Notes: generated by a model from the letters alone, not told the origin. DNA of 64,000 nt from Nitrincola alkalisediminis (GCF_009821115.1 NZ_VYTY01000008.1:124001-188000), one strand, 5' to 3'; shown: positions 36,645 to 47,299, counted from the first letter of the stretch. Translations and numbers: made by a program.

Positions 36645-38252
36645 ATGTATCGACAACGACTCGTTATTTCCTTGAGTATTTTTTTCGTTTTGATTTTGCT
36701 TCAAGCACTGGGCACGTTTTGGGCCTTCCAACAGAATAGCTTTCATTACGAACGCAGCCGATCCGCGCAATTGATGCTCACCGAGATTGTTCATTTTCGT
36801 GCCGATGCAAAACGGCTTAAAGTTTGGTTAGCCGATTTCATCATTACGGAAAAGCGCGACACGCAATTACGTGATGAGCTATTTGATCGGATGAGTACTC
36901 AACTACAGAATGTCGACAACCTCAACACATCACTCTTTGCTCGCTCTCAATACAATTCTGATCCCGCATTTGCCCAGCAAGTCAGTCAGCAGATCGACTT
37001 TTTATGGACCAATATGAATGCACTCAAGCATGCCTTACAAACACGTGAAATCATTCAACTGGAAACAGATGCTCAGCGTTGGCAAACACTCATCTCCCTC
37101 TTTGATAAATTCCAAGGGTCCGATATCGCAAGCCTAGTGCATGACTTAATTGACTTACACAAAGCCAAAACGCAGCAGGCCGAACTCGATGCGGCAAAAA
37201 TGACACGCCTTCTTTATGGCTTACTGGCGAGCTTAACCCTAATCAGCTTGGTGTTGTTTATTGGCTTAAGTCTTTTCTTAACTCGGCATTTTACCCGCCC
37301 GCTCTCTCACCTTCTGAAGGGTGTTCAACGCTTGAGTAGCGGTGATTTCTCAAACACAATTCCCGAAACAGGTGCCAAAGAGTTTGCGGAGCTTGCCCAA
37401 GGTTTTAACTTAATGGCCAACAATTTGAAAAATGCTCGTGATCAGCAGCAACGCCTGCAAGATGCGACTGAAGAAAAAGTACAAGAACGCACCGCACGAC
37501 TCCAACATGTCGTCAATCAACTGCATGATGCAGAAATACGCCAAAAGAACTTTATCGCTGAGGTAAGCCACGAACTCAGAACACCGACGACCATTATGAT
37601 GGGTGAAGCAGAACTCGCACTCAGAATGCACCCCTTAACTGAGTCACAACAACACGCCACGTTCAGTCGAATTGTGGAGTGCTGTCAATCACTGTCAACC
37701 CGTATCGACGACCTCATCATGTTAAGCAAAGGCCAACATGCGCTGGTGTCCGTGCAACTCTCCCCTTCATCTATTTTGGACACCTATGAGCACCTAAAAC
37801 GCCAAGGCTTACTGCTCGCCAGCCATCATCAAGTGATACTTGATGTTCAAGCACCTGTGGGACTCAATCCACAAATCGATTCTAAGCTACATTTATTCGT
37901 TGACCATGCGAAACTTGATTTGGTGTTTAAAGTCCTAATAGAAAACGCCCTTCACTATCAAGGCGGAACTCTGTATTTAGGAGTCGCTTGTGAGGTTCAA
38001 GAAAATAGAGTGTTATTCTCCGTCATGGATCGTGGCATAGGGATTGAGGAAGATGAGAGGCACGCAGTATTTAATCGACATTATCGGGGCAAAAAAGCAC
38101 AAGCTCTTCGACCGGATGGCCTAGGCCTAGGCCTCTCTTTGGCCAAAAATATTTTAGATGCCCACGATGGATGCTTGGTCTTTACGGCCAATGAGCCTCA
38201 AGGCACCCGCGCCGACATTTATCTCCCACTGTTTGACTTAGAGAGCGAATAA
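36645..38252 (+). CDS. Sensor histidine kinase (tctE-like position)
   Basis: The 535-residue inner-membrane kinase has helix 1 (residues about 5-27), a periplasmic sensor (about 28-185), helix 2, HAMP (about 215-270), a dimerisation domain with the phospho-acceptor His in VSHELRTP, and an ATPase domain with VLIENALHY, DRGIGIE and GLGLGLSLAKN. The start at 36645 is an ATG following a TTG codon. It is 3 bp upstream of its response regulator and 220 bp behind tctC, so it may control that transporter. Confidence 0.88.
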   Translation: MYRQRLVISLSIFFVLILLQALGTFWAFQQNSFHYERSRSAQLMLTEIVHFRADAKRLKVWLADFIITEKRDTQLRDELFDRMSTQLQNVDNLNTSLFARSQYNSDPAFAQQVSQQIDFLWTNMNALKHALQTREIIQLETDAQRWQTLISLFDKFQGSDIASLVHDLIDLHKAKTQQAELDAAKMTRLLYGLLASLTLISLVLFIGLSLFLTRHFTRPLSHLLKGVQRLSSGDFSNTIPETGAKEFAELAQGFNLMANNLKNARDQQQRLQDATEEKVQERTARLQHVVNQLHDAEIRQKNFIAEVSHELRTPTTIMMGEAELALRMHPLTESQQHATFSRIVECCQSLSTRIDDLIMLSKGQHALVSVQLSPSSILDTYEHLKRQGLLLASHHQVILDVQAPVGLNPQIDSKLHLFVDHAKLDLVFKVLIENALHYQGGTLYLGVACEVQENRVLFSVMDRGIGIEEDERHAVFNRHYRGKKAQALRPDGLGLGLSLAKNILDAHDGCLVFTANEPQGTRADIYLPLFDLESE

Positions 38253-38255
38253 AAC

Positions 38256-38939
38256 GTGAAAATACTGATCGTTGAAGATGATCAAAAATTGGCTGATTTT
38301 TTAAACAGAGCCCTGCAAGCTGAAGGCTACGCAACTGATATTGTCAGCCGAGTCAGCGACACTCTCAGCTACGTACGCACCCATCAGCCCGACCTGATTT
38401 TACTTGATCGCTTACTTGAAGATGGAGATGGACTTCAAGTGTGCCGAGACATACGTCATCTTAAACTTCCCTGTAAGATATTGATGTTGTCAGCCTTATC
38501 GGAGGTTGAAGATCGCGTGTCAGGACTTCGAGGTGGTGCAGATGACTATCTCGGCAAGCCCTTTCATTTTGAAGAGCTCTTGGCCCGCATCGAAGCCCTA
38601 TCACAACGGGATCATTTTTCGAAAGCTGAAAACCGATTGAGTTATGCAGACCTGAGCTTAAATCTTGACCACTTAGAACTCACACGTGCAGGACAACTCA
38701 TTGAATTAACCGCAAAAGAATTACGCATAATGGAAATGCTCCTGCGAAATCCTGGACGTGTATTAAGTCGAGAGCGAATTTTGAGTCATGTTTGGGGTGT
38801 ACTTGAAGACCCCATGACAAATATAGTCGATGTTTACATGGCAAGGCTGCGCCGAAAGATAGACGCCGATTTTGAGCTGAAGCTCATTAGAACACGAAGA
38901 GGACTCGGCTATTTACTCAGTGATCGAACTGCAGCCTAA
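38256..38939 (+). CDS. OmpR-family response regulator
   Basis: The 227-residue protein has a receiver domain with EDD at residues 7-9, the phosphorylation site in LILLDRLLEDGDG (Asp about 51) and Lys in LGKPF. The C-terminal winged helix has ELTAKELRIMEMLLRNPGRVLSRERIL and RRGLGYLL. The GTG start at 38256 is 3 bp behind the kinase gene, so both come from one transcript. Target genes are probably the adjacent transporter; this is inferred from position only. Confidence 0.92.
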   Translation: MKILIVEDDQKLADFLNRALQAEGYATDIVSRVSDTLSYVRTHQPDLILLDRLLEDGDGLQVCRDIRHLKLPCKILMLSALSEVEDRVSGLRGGADDYLGKPFHFEELLARIEALSQRDHFSKAENRLSYADLSLNLDHLELTRAGQLIELTAKELRIMEMLLRNPGRVLSRERILSHVWGVLEDPMTNIVDVYMARLRRKIDADFELKLIRTRRGLGYLLSDRTAA

Positions 38940-38980
38940 CGATCCTAGTTAAGGATCGAGGAAACGTTAGGCTGTTTGTT
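38932..38980 (+). terminator. Double-hairpin terminator after the response regulator
   Basis: CAGCCTAACG (38932-38941) pairs with CGTTAGGCTG (38965-38974), enclosing a smaller GATCCT/AGGATC hairpin (38941-38957). The tail is TTTGTTTT. It overlaps the stop codon region of the gene. Confidence 0.75.
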
Positions 38981-39005
38981 TTAAATCGTGTTAGCTAGTA
39001 CCAGA

Positions 39006-39557
39006 TTACTGGCTATAGGGTAACGAAGAGTGGTGCAAAACAATACGCACGTCACCCTGCTCATCTTTTTTAAAGCCCCAGGTTTTATCAACGGTGGTGG
39101 TTTCACCGGCGGAATTTGTCATATGTACATGCCCCATGGTCAATGCAAGATCGCCATTAATGTACACAGCAGCATTTTCAAAGCTGTATTTTTCCCAACC
39201 TTTCAAGGCAAAGCCACTGTCATCAAAATCAGGGTTATCACCTACAAAGTAGGATAAGGCTCCGTCATGGGTAATTCTAAAGGTTGTTTCACCACTGGCA
39301 AGGGTCGGCTTAAACAGCACGGGACCCTGCTGATAGCCGTATGCCTGATTCAGTACAGCCTCAGCAGTTGCTTTGGCTTTTTCTAACCCTCCTTCAGTGT
39401 AGTCTTGGCTAATTTGAATGAGAGCCGCTCCCCAAGCATCCTGCGCTTGTCGTACCTCTTCCTCAGTAATGTTGGTGTTATGGACGGGTGCCGCTAACGC
39501 AAAACCAGATACCAATGCTGTGGTGAATCCGATCAAAAGAATATTTTTGCGCATCAT
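39006..39557 (-). CDS. Periplasmic SnoaL/NTF2-like protein (often mislabelled phosphoribosyl-AMP cyclohydrolase)
   Basis: The 183-residue product has a Sec signal peptide (MMRKNILLIGFTTALVSG, cleavage after LAA). The mature part has VLFKPTLAS, GALSYFVGDNPDFDDSGFAL and a C-terminal LHHSSLPY. Proteins of this type are labelled cyclohydrolase in many genomes, but the pattern is an NTF2/SnoaL-like beta barrel without HisI metal motifs. The start behind AAGGAG with 7-base spacing is clear. The function is unknown. Confidence 0.72.
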   Translation of the reverse strand: MMRKNILLIGFTTALVSGFALAAPVHNTNITEEEVRQAQDAWGAALIQISQDYTEGGLEKAKATAEAVLNQAYGYQQGPVLFKPTLASGETTFRITHDGALSYFVGDNPDFDDSGFALKGWEKYSFENAAVYINGDLALTMGHVHMTNSAGETTTVDKTWGFKKDEQGDVRIVLHHSSLPYSQ

Positions 39558-39793
39558 GATGCAACTCCTTGAGCTATGAAAAGTATTGTTGTTAACCTGT
39601 GACTTTATATTAGTGACTGTTCATCAAAACAACACTGCAAAGAAGATTAAAAAAAGATGAATATTCGATTAAATAAATGGCTTTCACTGATGTAGATTAT
39701 GGTTTTGAAACTAAAAAATCAGTATGTTTTGACTGTTTACTTTATACTCAGTCAAAAAATGTCTGCCTTTATGAGCGGAATAAGGAGTCATTC

Positions 39794-40879
39794 ATGTATC
39801 CGTTGCAAGAGTTGTTCTCAGCTGGCAGCCACACACGTTACTTTCAACACACGCGCTCGTATTATATTTTCAGACGAGTACGAATTATTGCGCTTCTATT
39901 AGCTATTTTGCAAAGCGCATGGATACTTGTGGATCAATGGTTATTGCCAGCAAATGTTCAGTGGCCGATTGCAATTGCCCGTATGATCAGCAGTCTATTC
40001 TTTTTAGGAATTTTTTTCTGGCAAACTCGTCCTTATAGTCGTCGCCTAGCCCTCTTACGACTCTTGCTGCTGTTTACAGGACTCACTGCTTTTCATGCCT
40101 TTAGCTCTGCTCTGCTCCTCATTCATGGATACGATCAAAGTGTTGCGGGTTATCAATTTTTTCCATTTATGATTATCAGCATGATGGCGATCTTTCCGTT
40201 GGTCATTATTGAAGTCCTTGGATTAACCCTGCTACTCACTAGCGCCGAACTGGTGACTCAATTAACACGCGGCGTTTTGGGTGATGTTAACTCGATCAAT
40301 AATGTCTGGTTATTACTGGTATTAGCGATAGTCGCGGCGTGGGCTACTGTTAATCAACTCAATATGCTGCTTGTCTTACATCGCCAGGCAACGCGTGATG
40401 CACTGACGGGTTTAGCGAACCGTCGCCTGATACTTGAACAACTCGATAGTGATATGGAAACATGCCGCGAAAACTCGCTTCCTCTCGCCGTGTTATTATT
40501 TGACTTGGACAAGTTCAAAGGTTTTAACGACACCTATGGTCATGCTGCAGGTGATATTGTCTTGAAGCAATTTGCTAGCATCCTTCGAAAACATACGCGA
40601 AAAAAACTGGATCTTGCAGGCCGTTTTGGTGGAGAAGAGTTTCTTATGATTCTCCCGGGTATGGATAAAGAAGCGGCCATTCAGGTTGCTACAGCCATTG
40701 GCGAAAGCTGCCGCCAAACCAGTGTTGCTGTCCCCAGCGGAGAAAAGGTAGGATTCACAACCAGCATTGGGATTGCGGTATTAAAACCACACGAAAATCA
40801 ATCTGACTTAATTCGTCGAGCCGATGAGGCTCTTTATTCGGCAAAAGATGCGGGGCGTGATCGCTATGAGGTTGCGTAG
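39794..40879 (+). CDS. Membrane diguanylate cyclase (GGEEF)
   Basis: The 361-residue protein starts at 39794, behind TAAGGAG. It has a short cytoplasmic segment, about six membrane helices (residues 20-200, a MASE-type arrangement) and a C-terminal GGDEF domain with RFGGEEFLMI, so it makes c-di-GMP. The allosteric inhibitory site RxxD is not intact: the residue three before the Asp is Lys. Product inhibition may therefore be weak. It converges on the GGDEF-EAL gene with only 8 bp between the stops. Confidence 0.9.
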   Translation: MYPLQELFSAGSHTRYFQHTRSYYIFRRVRIIALLLAILQSAWILVDQWLLPANVQWPIAIARMISSLFFLGIFFWQTRPYSRRLALLRLLLLFTGLTAFHAFSSALLLIHGYDQSVAGYQFFPFMIISMMAIFPLVIIEVLGLTLLLTSAELVTQLTRGVLGDVNSINNVWLLLVLAIVAAWATVNQLNMLLVLHRQATRDALTGLANRRLILEQLDSDMETCRENSLPLAVLLFDLDKFKGFNDTYGHAAGDIVLKQFASILRKHTRKKLDLAGRFGGEEFLMILPGMDKEAAIQVATAIGESCRQTSVAVPSGEKVGFTTSIGIAVLKPHENQSDLIRRADEALYSAKDAGRDRYEVA

Positions 40880-40887
40880 AATAGAGC

Positions 40888-43137
40888 TCAGAAGCACAAG
40901 GTCGGTAAGACGTTACAGACCCAACCTGGCAGTTCGCATGCAGGCATAGGTCGAGCAATGCCATAGCCTTGACCCGATAGACACCCTAACGCCAATAACT
41001 GACGACAATGAGCGGAGGTTTCAACTCCTTCGGCGATCACGTGCAGATTGAACGCCTTCGCTAACCCCAACACACCCTGAATAATCGAAAGATCATCAGC
41101 ATCACCAATAATATCACGAACAAAACCTTGATCAATTTTCAAGCAATCGATAGGTAAACGTTTCAAGTAGGTTAAAGAAGAGTAGCCTGTACCAAAATCA
41201 TCCAGTGCAAGACTTACCCCCAAATCCCGACATTGGGAAAGAATAGGTGTAACAGACGCAATGTCCTCCAGCGCGCTGGTTTCTAATATTTCTAATTGCA
41301 CATGCTGTGGCGGTACATGTGGGTATTTTTTTAAGGCCAACTTCAACTGATCAACAAAGCCTGGGAACTGTATTTGCTGTGCCGCTATATTAATGCTGAG
41401 TGGGCAATCAAACCCATTCAAGCTCCACACCTGCATTTGTTGCAAGGCTGTATTTAAAACCCACTCACCTATCTCAAGCTCTAATTGATGTCCCTGTGTG
41501 ACTGGTAGAAAGGCATAAGGTGTCAGCAAGCCATCTTGAGGGTGCTGCCAACGAATCAAGGCTTCGGCACCCTCGAATGCTAATGTCTGCATATTGATTT
41601 TTGGCTGGTAATACAGAACGAACTGACCTGACTTCAAGCCCTTGCTAATCGCTTTAAGTGTCTCTTGTTTCTGGCGAATGGCCGCTTCAAGCTGAATATC
41701 AAACAATTGGTAACGATCCTTCCCGGCTTGCTTAGCAAGATACATCGCCTGATCCGCATGACGCAGTAACTGATCAGGTGCCACATCGTCGAGTGGATAA
41801 AAAGTAACGCCAATACTGGCAGATACGCTCAGTTGATGCTCATTCACTCGAACAGTTTCGGAGGCAGCTGCAAGCAAACGCCTGAGTACTGGCTCACAAT
41901 CCTGGATTTCGCTCATGCCACCTAATACCGCGACAAATTCATCACCACCAATTCTTGCTAACGTATCGTCTTCCCGCAGCATCTCCTTCATTTTCTCGGC
42001 CAAATACTGCAGCATCCGATCGCCTACAGAGTGTCCGTACTGATCGTTAATTAGCGTAAATCCATCTAGATCGAGATATGCAACCGCAAGAATCTGGTGT
42101 GTGCGTCGAGAACTTGTCATCATTTGCGCCAAACGATCCGATAACAAAATACGGTTTGGCAAGCCTGTCAGTGGATCAAAATGTGCCAACCTTTCCAATT
42201 CTAATTGCGCATTTTTTAAGGGCATTAAATCAACATCAACACAATACAGCTCTCTTTCACCCGTTACAGTGGTATGCATCACATGACTTGAAAACACGCG
42301 AAGAGGAGAGCCATCTTTGTGCAATAAGGTTAACTCACCCGAGGGTATTTCCTGATCCTGATCAAGCCAGCGCGTGATTTCTTCAATAACCGCCTCTCTT
42401 GCTTCAACAGGAATAATGAGTTCCTCTAAACGACGCCCTACGGCTTCATCGTGTGAATAACCATAGAGTAACTCACTGGCTTTATTCCATAGAAACACTC
42501 GACGTTGATGATCATAGCCTTGCACAGCAATCGTGGGTATTTTTTCAAAAATACAACGCAAACGTGCTTCACTGGATTTAATTATCTCTGCAGATCGCTT
42601 GTGCTCAAGGGCATGTGTAAACATTTCCCCACATAACTTGAGAAGATACACTTCATCTTGCGACCAAGTCCGTTTTGTTACCACAGCATCTATGCCAATA
42701 AACCCAACAAATGAACGGTTGGATACCATCGGCACCGTCAGTAAGGATAGAATACCTTGACTCATTAAGATTTCTTTTTCGATCTGATAGGCATCCGGTA
42801 ACGCAGGAACATCCGAATAATTAACTTCTTGTTGTGCTCGCATCTGGCGAACAAAATGCAGATCCTCCCTCAGCTCTAGCCCTTGTAACTCCGACTTTTG
42901 CGCCGTAATACCGGGCATACACCACTCATGAGTGTTATCGGCAAAGACCTCTTCTCGTATTTGAAATAAGTAACTGCGATCACTTTGAGTAAATTCTGCC
43001 AGCCAGCGTAAACAACACTCAATGTTTTCATCAAGATTAGTGTCAGAACTCATGACAATTTTCGATGAAATACGGCTGATCAGGCGCTCTAACTTGTAGC
43101 GCTGACTTAACAACCGATCATTGCTATCTGATTCCAT
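40888..43137 (-). CDS. GAF-PAS-GGDEF-EAL signalling protein
   Basis: The 749-residue cytoplasmic protein has a GAF-like domain (about 10-170), PAS (about 195-310, with FLWNKASELLYGYSHDEAVG), GGDEF (about 315-475, with RIGGDEFVAVL and inhibitory-site REDD) and EAL (about 490-740, with GAEALIRWQHP and DDFGTGYSS). Both catalytic motifs are intact. It has no membrane helix, so its input is intracellular. Together with the neighbouring cyclase it suggests local control of c-di-GMP. Confidence 0.92.
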   Translation of the reverse strand: MESDSNDRLLSQRYKLERLISRISSKIVMSSDTNLDENIECCLRWLAEFTQSDRSYLFQIREEVFADNTHEWCMPGITAQKSELQGLELREDLHFVRQMRAQQEVNYSDVPALPDAYQIEKEILMSQGILSLLTVPMVSNRSFVGFIGIDAVVTKRTWSQDEVYLLKLCGEMFTHALEHKRSAEIIKSSEARLRCIFEKIPTIAVQGYDHQRRVFLWNKASELLYGYSHDEAVGRRLEELIIPVEAREAVIEEITRWLDQDQEIPSGELTLLHKDGSPLRVFSSHVMHTTVTGERELYCVDVDLMPLKNAQLELERLAHFDPLTGLPNRILLSDRLAQMMTSSRRTHQILAVAYLDLDGFTLINDQYGHSVGDRMLQYLAEKMKEMLREDDTLARIGGDEFVAVLGGMSEIQDCEPVLRRLLAAASETVRVNEHQLSVSASIGVTFYPLDDVAPDQLLRHADQAMYLAKQAGKDRYQLFDIQLEAAIRQKQETLKAISKGLKSGQFVLYYQPKINMQTLAFEGAEALIRWQHPQDGLLTPYAFLPVTQGHQLELEIGEWVLNTALQQMQVWSLNGFDCPLSINIAAQQIQFPGFVDQLKLALKKYPHVPPQHVQLEILETSALEDIASVTPILSQCRDLGVSLALDDFGTGYSSLTYLKRLPIDCLKIDQGFVRDIIGDADDLSIIQGVLGLAKAFNLHVIAEGVETSAHCRQLLALGCLSGQGYGIARPMPACELPGWVCNVLPTLCF

Positions 43138-43292
43138 TTGCTTGCATTCTCATCATGCTGTTTAAGAAATCAGTATAGGACAGGCTGCTCAAAATCAACA
43201 TTTAACCTGTGCAAAGCGGCATTCAACTATTGTTTAGCTATTCTCAGATGCGTATTATCCGGCGTTTTAGTGAACCTTAACGATTGGTAACA

Positions 43293-44234
43293 ATGTTTAA
43301 ATCCCTCCGTCCGACTCGCCGCCGTTCTAAAAAAAGGAACGGCCATAAAGCCACAAAAGCCACAAAAGCCTTAATTAAATCAGGTTTAAAGCTGCCAACC
43401 TGGTTGCTCGTTTGCATCCTGATGTTCGCATCAACCGCCTACTTTATTGAGCGCCAAATACGTGAACAGTATGCCTATGCGGGGCTACCCATCCCTCAGA
43501 ACAGCTTACAGGTCCATACATGGCATCGCGTCTTACGCAATCCCGGATTCATGGTGGGCTATTCAGATGCAAGGATGAATCCTTTATGGGTTACCTATCA
43601 GTTAAATGAAGGCACTTTAGGCAGCATAGGACCAAGACCTTCAACCTTTTCGACAGACTGGCGGACAATCATTCGTGTTGCACACCAAGACTATACGGGG
43701 AGCGGCTACGACAGAGGTCACTTAGCGCCCAACTATGCAATGGCACGCGTTCATGGGCGAGAAGCGCAACTCAAGAGTTTTCTGATGACCAATATTAGCC
43801 CACAGACCCCTGAGTTAAATCGCCAAGTTTGGCAACGAATTGAAGCGGCCGCCATGGACCACTTTATTCCAATTAAACAAAATATCTGGGTCATAACGGG
43901 TCCGATTTTTTCAGGCTTTTTGCTCGGCCCTGATGTGGAACGACTGAATAGTAGCTGGGTTGAAATTCCAGATGCGTTTTACAAAATATTCATAGCGCCT
44001 GCCACCACTGAGCGCCCATTGAGCGTATTAGCCTTTATCGTCCCTCAAAACGTTAAAGGCAATGAGCCCTTGGATCAATTTTTGGTCACTGTGCGGGAAA
44101 TCGAAGACAAGACCGGACTGAACTTCTTACATAGACTTCCCGAGGACCTTCAGGAGCGAGTGGAAACCACCATACAACCCGAGCCTTGGCAGTTGGATAA
44201 GGTTAAAAACCAGCGCGGGCGCTATTCAGACTAA
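43293..44234 (+). CDS. Membrane-anchored DNA/RNA non-specific endonuclease
   Basis: The 313-residue protein begins with a very basic stretch (about residues 1-38, with the repeat KATKATKA) and one membrane helix (WLLVCILMFASTAYFIE), so its nuclease domain faces the periplasm. The NUC signature is YDRGHLAPNYAMA, with DRGH the catalytic His and NISPQTPELNRQVW the metal-binding Asn. It may degrade incoming nucleic acid or release phosphate. The start at 43293 follows a TTG at 43284. There is no adjacent immunity gene. Confidence 0.88.
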   Translation: MFKSLRPTRRRSKKRNGHKATKATKALIKSGLKLPTWLLVCILMFASTAYFIERQIREQYAYAGLPIPQNSLQVHTWHRVLRNPGFMVGYSDARMNPLWVTYQLNEGTLGSIGPRPSTFSTDWRTIIRVAHQDYTGSGYDRGHLAPNYAMARVHGREAQLKSFLMTNISPQTPELNRQVWQRIEAAAMDHFIPIKQNIWVITGPIFSGFLLGPDVERLNSSWVEIPDAFYKIFIAPATTERPLSVLAFIVPQNVKGNEPLDQFLVTVREIEDKTGLNFLHRLPEDLQERVETTIQPEPWQLDKVKNQRGRYSD

Positions 44235-44250
44235 CGGATCGAATAGCGCC
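44218..44250. terminator. Bidirectional terminator between nuclease and chemoreceptor
   Basis: GGCGCTATTC (44218-44227) and GAATAGCGCC (44241-44250) form a 10-bp stem that spans the nuclease stop codon. The tail TTGT is short. Confidence 0.65.
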
Positions 44251-44262
44251 TTGTACGTGTCC

Positions 44263-45921
44263 CTAGAATTTCAGCTGATTTACGATTGATTTAAGCTTGT
44301 CAGCGTACTCGGCTATCTGTCGACTGGACTGTGCTGTTAATTCAGACGCCTGAGACGTTTCATCAGCGGCTGTATTTATCCGATTTAGATTTTCGTTCAT
44401 TTCATCGGCAACAGCGCTTTGCTCCTCAGCCGCACTTGCAATTTGCGTATTCATATCGTTAATTGCATCGATAGCTGACATAATTTCATCAAGTGCTTCT
44501 CTCGCCTTAGTGGAGTGCACAACACCTTCTTGCGCTTTCGTTTCACCGCTCCTCATAACCTGTGTCGATCTCAGAGCCGCTTCTTGTAGGTGCGACACCA
44601 TCGATTGAATCTCCCTCGTGGAGTCTTGTGTACGACTCGCCAGCGAGCGAACCTCATCCGCCACCACAGCAAAACCTCGACCTTGCTCACCCGCACGCGC
44701 CGCCTCTATCGCTGCATTTAAAGCCAGTAAGTTAGTTTGTTCTGCGATATCTCGAATCACATCAACAACAGAGCCTATCTTGCGAGCATCTTCAGACAAG
44801 TCATTAATAACCAGAGCTGCGGACTCTACTTCTTGAGCAAGTTGCTCCATTCCCTGCGCCGTTTCAGTGACAACAGCACGCCCCTCTTTCGCTTTCCGGT
44901 CTGCTTCATTGGCACTCGCCGCTGCGTTTGCTGCATTTTTAGCGACGTCATGAACAGTAGCATTCATTTCGCACATTGCAGTCGCGACCATATCTGTTTC
45001 CATGCGTTGCTTTTGAATACCGCGACTGGCTTGCTCTGCAACCACAGAACCATGATCGGCTAACTCCGCAAGTGACAAGCCAGCTTCACCGATTTGACGT
45101 GCCATTTGACTCAATTTGGTTCGTGTTGCAATAAAGCGCCGGATCATTTCACCAAACTCATCAGAGGCCGACTGGTGTGAGGACGGATGATCTCTGAAAT
45201 CCCCATTGGCTAAGCAGTCGGCGATTGAATCCAAGTCTGCCACTCCTTTTTTGAAGCGAGAGATAACCCTCCAAGCCACAAAAAGTGCAATAAGTAATCC
45301 TGTTAAACTCAGAACGATCAACTGCGTAGTCAACCTTGACGACAATTGATCTAAATTTTCTTTGGCCTCTTGGGCACCGCGAAGTTTTCGATCACTGAGT
45401 GCATCTCTCGCTTTATCCGCTTGGGCATAGAGCGGGTTAACCGAGCGCAAAATATGTAAGTTAGCTTTAACATATTCGCCAGATTCTAAAAAACCAACCG
45501 TTGGCTGAACGGCATCCGTTAAGTATTGTTGATAGGCTGTTTGAAACTGATTTGCCAATTGCGTTGCTTCTGTGCCGTGATAGACCGACATAAAATGCGA
45601 CCAAAGACGATCAATTTCGGCAATGCTGGCTTTAACGCGCCCCGTATGCAACGAGGTTGCATGATCGTGCATAGACGCAAATTGTCCCGTTGGATTGTGC
45701 TGAATCGACAAGAGCAACTCAGTACGAATTTGCTCCATTAAACCGCCAATCCGTTCCACTTCATATAAGGGGACCATTCGACGATTGTAGTTATCTTCAA
45801 ATTGAAACGCTTTGTATTTAAACCCGTAAAGTGCAAAGGAAAGCAACGCTAACACGACAACTAAAAACACTAAGACGAGCAAACGCATCTGATTTTTTAC
45901 AGAATGTACGTTAAAGAACAT
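44263..45921 (-). CDS. Methyl-accepting chemotaxis protein
   Basis: The 552-residue protein has two membrane helices (about 12-32 and 195-215), a four-helix-bundle periplasmic sensor with no recognisable small-molecule domain, HAMP (about 215-270) and the conserved cytoplasmic hairpin [20 protein letters not shown] near residue 400. It lacks the C-terminal pentapeptide used to tether CheR/CheB in some receptors. It controls flagellar movement or another chemosensory output. The ligand is unknown. Confidence 0.92.
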   Translation of the reverse strand: MFFNVHSVKNQMRLLVLVFLVVVLALLSFALYGFKYKAFQFEDNYNRRMVPLYEVERIGGLMEQIRTELLLSIQHNPTGQFASMHDHATSLHTGRVKASIAEIDRLWSHFMSVYHGTEATQLANQFQTAYQQYLTDAVQPTVGFLESGEYVKANLHILRSVNPLYAQADKARDALSDRKLRGAQEAKENLDQLSSRLTTQLIVLSLTGLLIALFVAWRVISRFKKGVADLDSIADCLANGDFRDHPSSHQSASDEFGEMIRRFIATRTKLSQMARQIGEAGLSLAELADHGSVVAEQASRGIQKQRMETDMVATAMCEMNATVHDVAKNAANAAASANEADRKAKEGRAVVTETAQGMEQLAQEVESAALVINDLSEDARKIGSVVDVIRDIAEQTNLLALNAAIEAARAGEQGRGFAVVADEVRSLASRTQDSTREIQSMVSHLQEAALRSTQVMRSGETKAQEGVVHSTKAREALDEIMSAIDAINDMNTQIASAAEEQSAVADEMNENLNRINTAADETSQASELTAQSSRQIAEYADKLKSIVNQLKF

Positions 45922-46147
45922 CGATCACACCTACAGGTAAAATGAATTAAATGTTTTAAAGAACCACTGATAAGGTTGAACGCTCAGCACCGACTACAAT
46001 CCACCGAGACACATTATCTGTGTTGATAACTTTCCTATTATAGGAATTCCCTAATATTCATTTTAACCTGCAGGTTCATCTTTTTAAACACGGCTTAATG
46101 CTAATCTACACTTAACCTCTGCCTTTCGCGCACCTTTTTAAGATGCC

Positions 46148-47299
46148 TTAACTGACCTCAGCCAGATGCGCGCTACGCTTTGGGAAGTTCGGATCCTGAA
46201 TCAAAGTTGATGCCCAAGTTAAGGTCTCTGGCTCTGTTACGCCTTCCATAAACAAGTGCCCAATGTCTGGGACAGCGTAGCAACGATCCCCTCTCATCGG
46301 CTGCCATGCATTGTATTGCGCGTGGCTAATTCCGATTTCCCAGGGCTCATCCGCCTGCCAACCATCAGGTTGCAACTCTAAACGGACTTCGGCTCCGATT
46401 AAACTCACAGCATTAATTGTTAAAGGCAGGTTTGCATGGGCCACGGGTACCTGTTGCAGATGAACTTCATGAGGACGTAAATAGAGTTGAGCCACAGGCA
46501 CTGTGATAGGCTTAGGCAACTCAACCCATGCATCGCCTTGTTGTAGACGTGTGCCCTTCACTTGCGCATCCAGCACATTGATGTGACCTAAAAAGTCAAA
46601 CACAAAACGACTTTCTGGGCGCGAGTATAGCTCTTGAGGACTATCAACCTGCTCAATCTTGCCAGCACTCATCACCACAACCTTGTCGGAAAGCTCCAAA
46701 GCTTCTTCTTGGTCATGCGTAACAAATACGCTGGTGAAGTGTAATTCATCATGCAAGCTTCGCAGCCAACGTCTTAAATCCTTGCGCACCTTTGCATCCA
46801 ATGCCCCAAAGGGTTCATCCAACAATAAGACTTGTGGTTGCATTGCCAAGGCTCTCGCCAACGCCACACGTTGCTTTTGCCCACCGGAGAGTTGCGATGG
46901 ATAGCGTTTTGCTAAGTGTCCTAGTTGCACCATTTCCAGCAAGTTAGCGACACGTTTGTAAATTTCAGTATTACTTGGACGCTCCGCTTTAGGTAGAACT
47001 TCCAAACCAAACGCCACATTTTGAGCGACGGTCATATGGCGAAACAAAGCATAGTGCTGAAACACAAAGCCCACACGACGATCACGAACATGTACGTTTG
47101 TTACATCTTGCCCATGAAAAAGGATGCGCCCCGTATCCGCGGTTTCAAGCCCTGCGATAATTCGCAACAAGGTTGTCTTGCCTGATCCAGACGGGCCTAA
47201 CAAACCAACGAGCTCGCCGTCAGGAATCTCCAGCGTCAAGGGTTGCAACGCTTGAAACTGTCCAAAGCGCTTGCTGATATTTTCAACACGAATACTCAT
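46148..47299 (-). CDS. cysA: Sulfate/thiosulfate ABC transporter ATPase
   Basis: The 383-residue protein has Walker [12 protein letters not shown], signature LSGGQKQR, Walker [12 protein letters not shown] and a C-terminal regulatory TOBE-like domain, as in CysA. It is the last gene of a sbp-cysTWA operon and overlaps cysW by 4 bp. It energises sulfate import at the inner face of the membrane. Confidence 0.93.
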   Translation of the reverse strand: MSIRVENISKRFGQFQALQPLTLEIPDGELVGLLGPSGSGKTTLLRIIAGLETADTGRILFHGQDVTNVHVRDRRVGFVFQHYALFRHMTVAQNVAFGLEVLPKAERPSNTEIYKRVANLLEMVQLGHLAKRYPSQLSGGQKQRVALARALAMQPQVLLLDEPFGALDAKVRKDLRRWLRSLHDELHFTSVFVTHDQEEALELSDKVVVMSAGKIEQVDSPQELYSRPESRFVFDFLGHINVLDAQVKGTRLQQGDAWVELPKPITVPVAQLYLRPHEVHLQQVPVAHANLPLTINAVSLIGAEVRLELQPDGWQADEPWEIGISHAQYNAWQPMRGDRCYAVPDIGHLFMEGVTEPETLTWASTLIQDPNFPKRSAHLAEVS

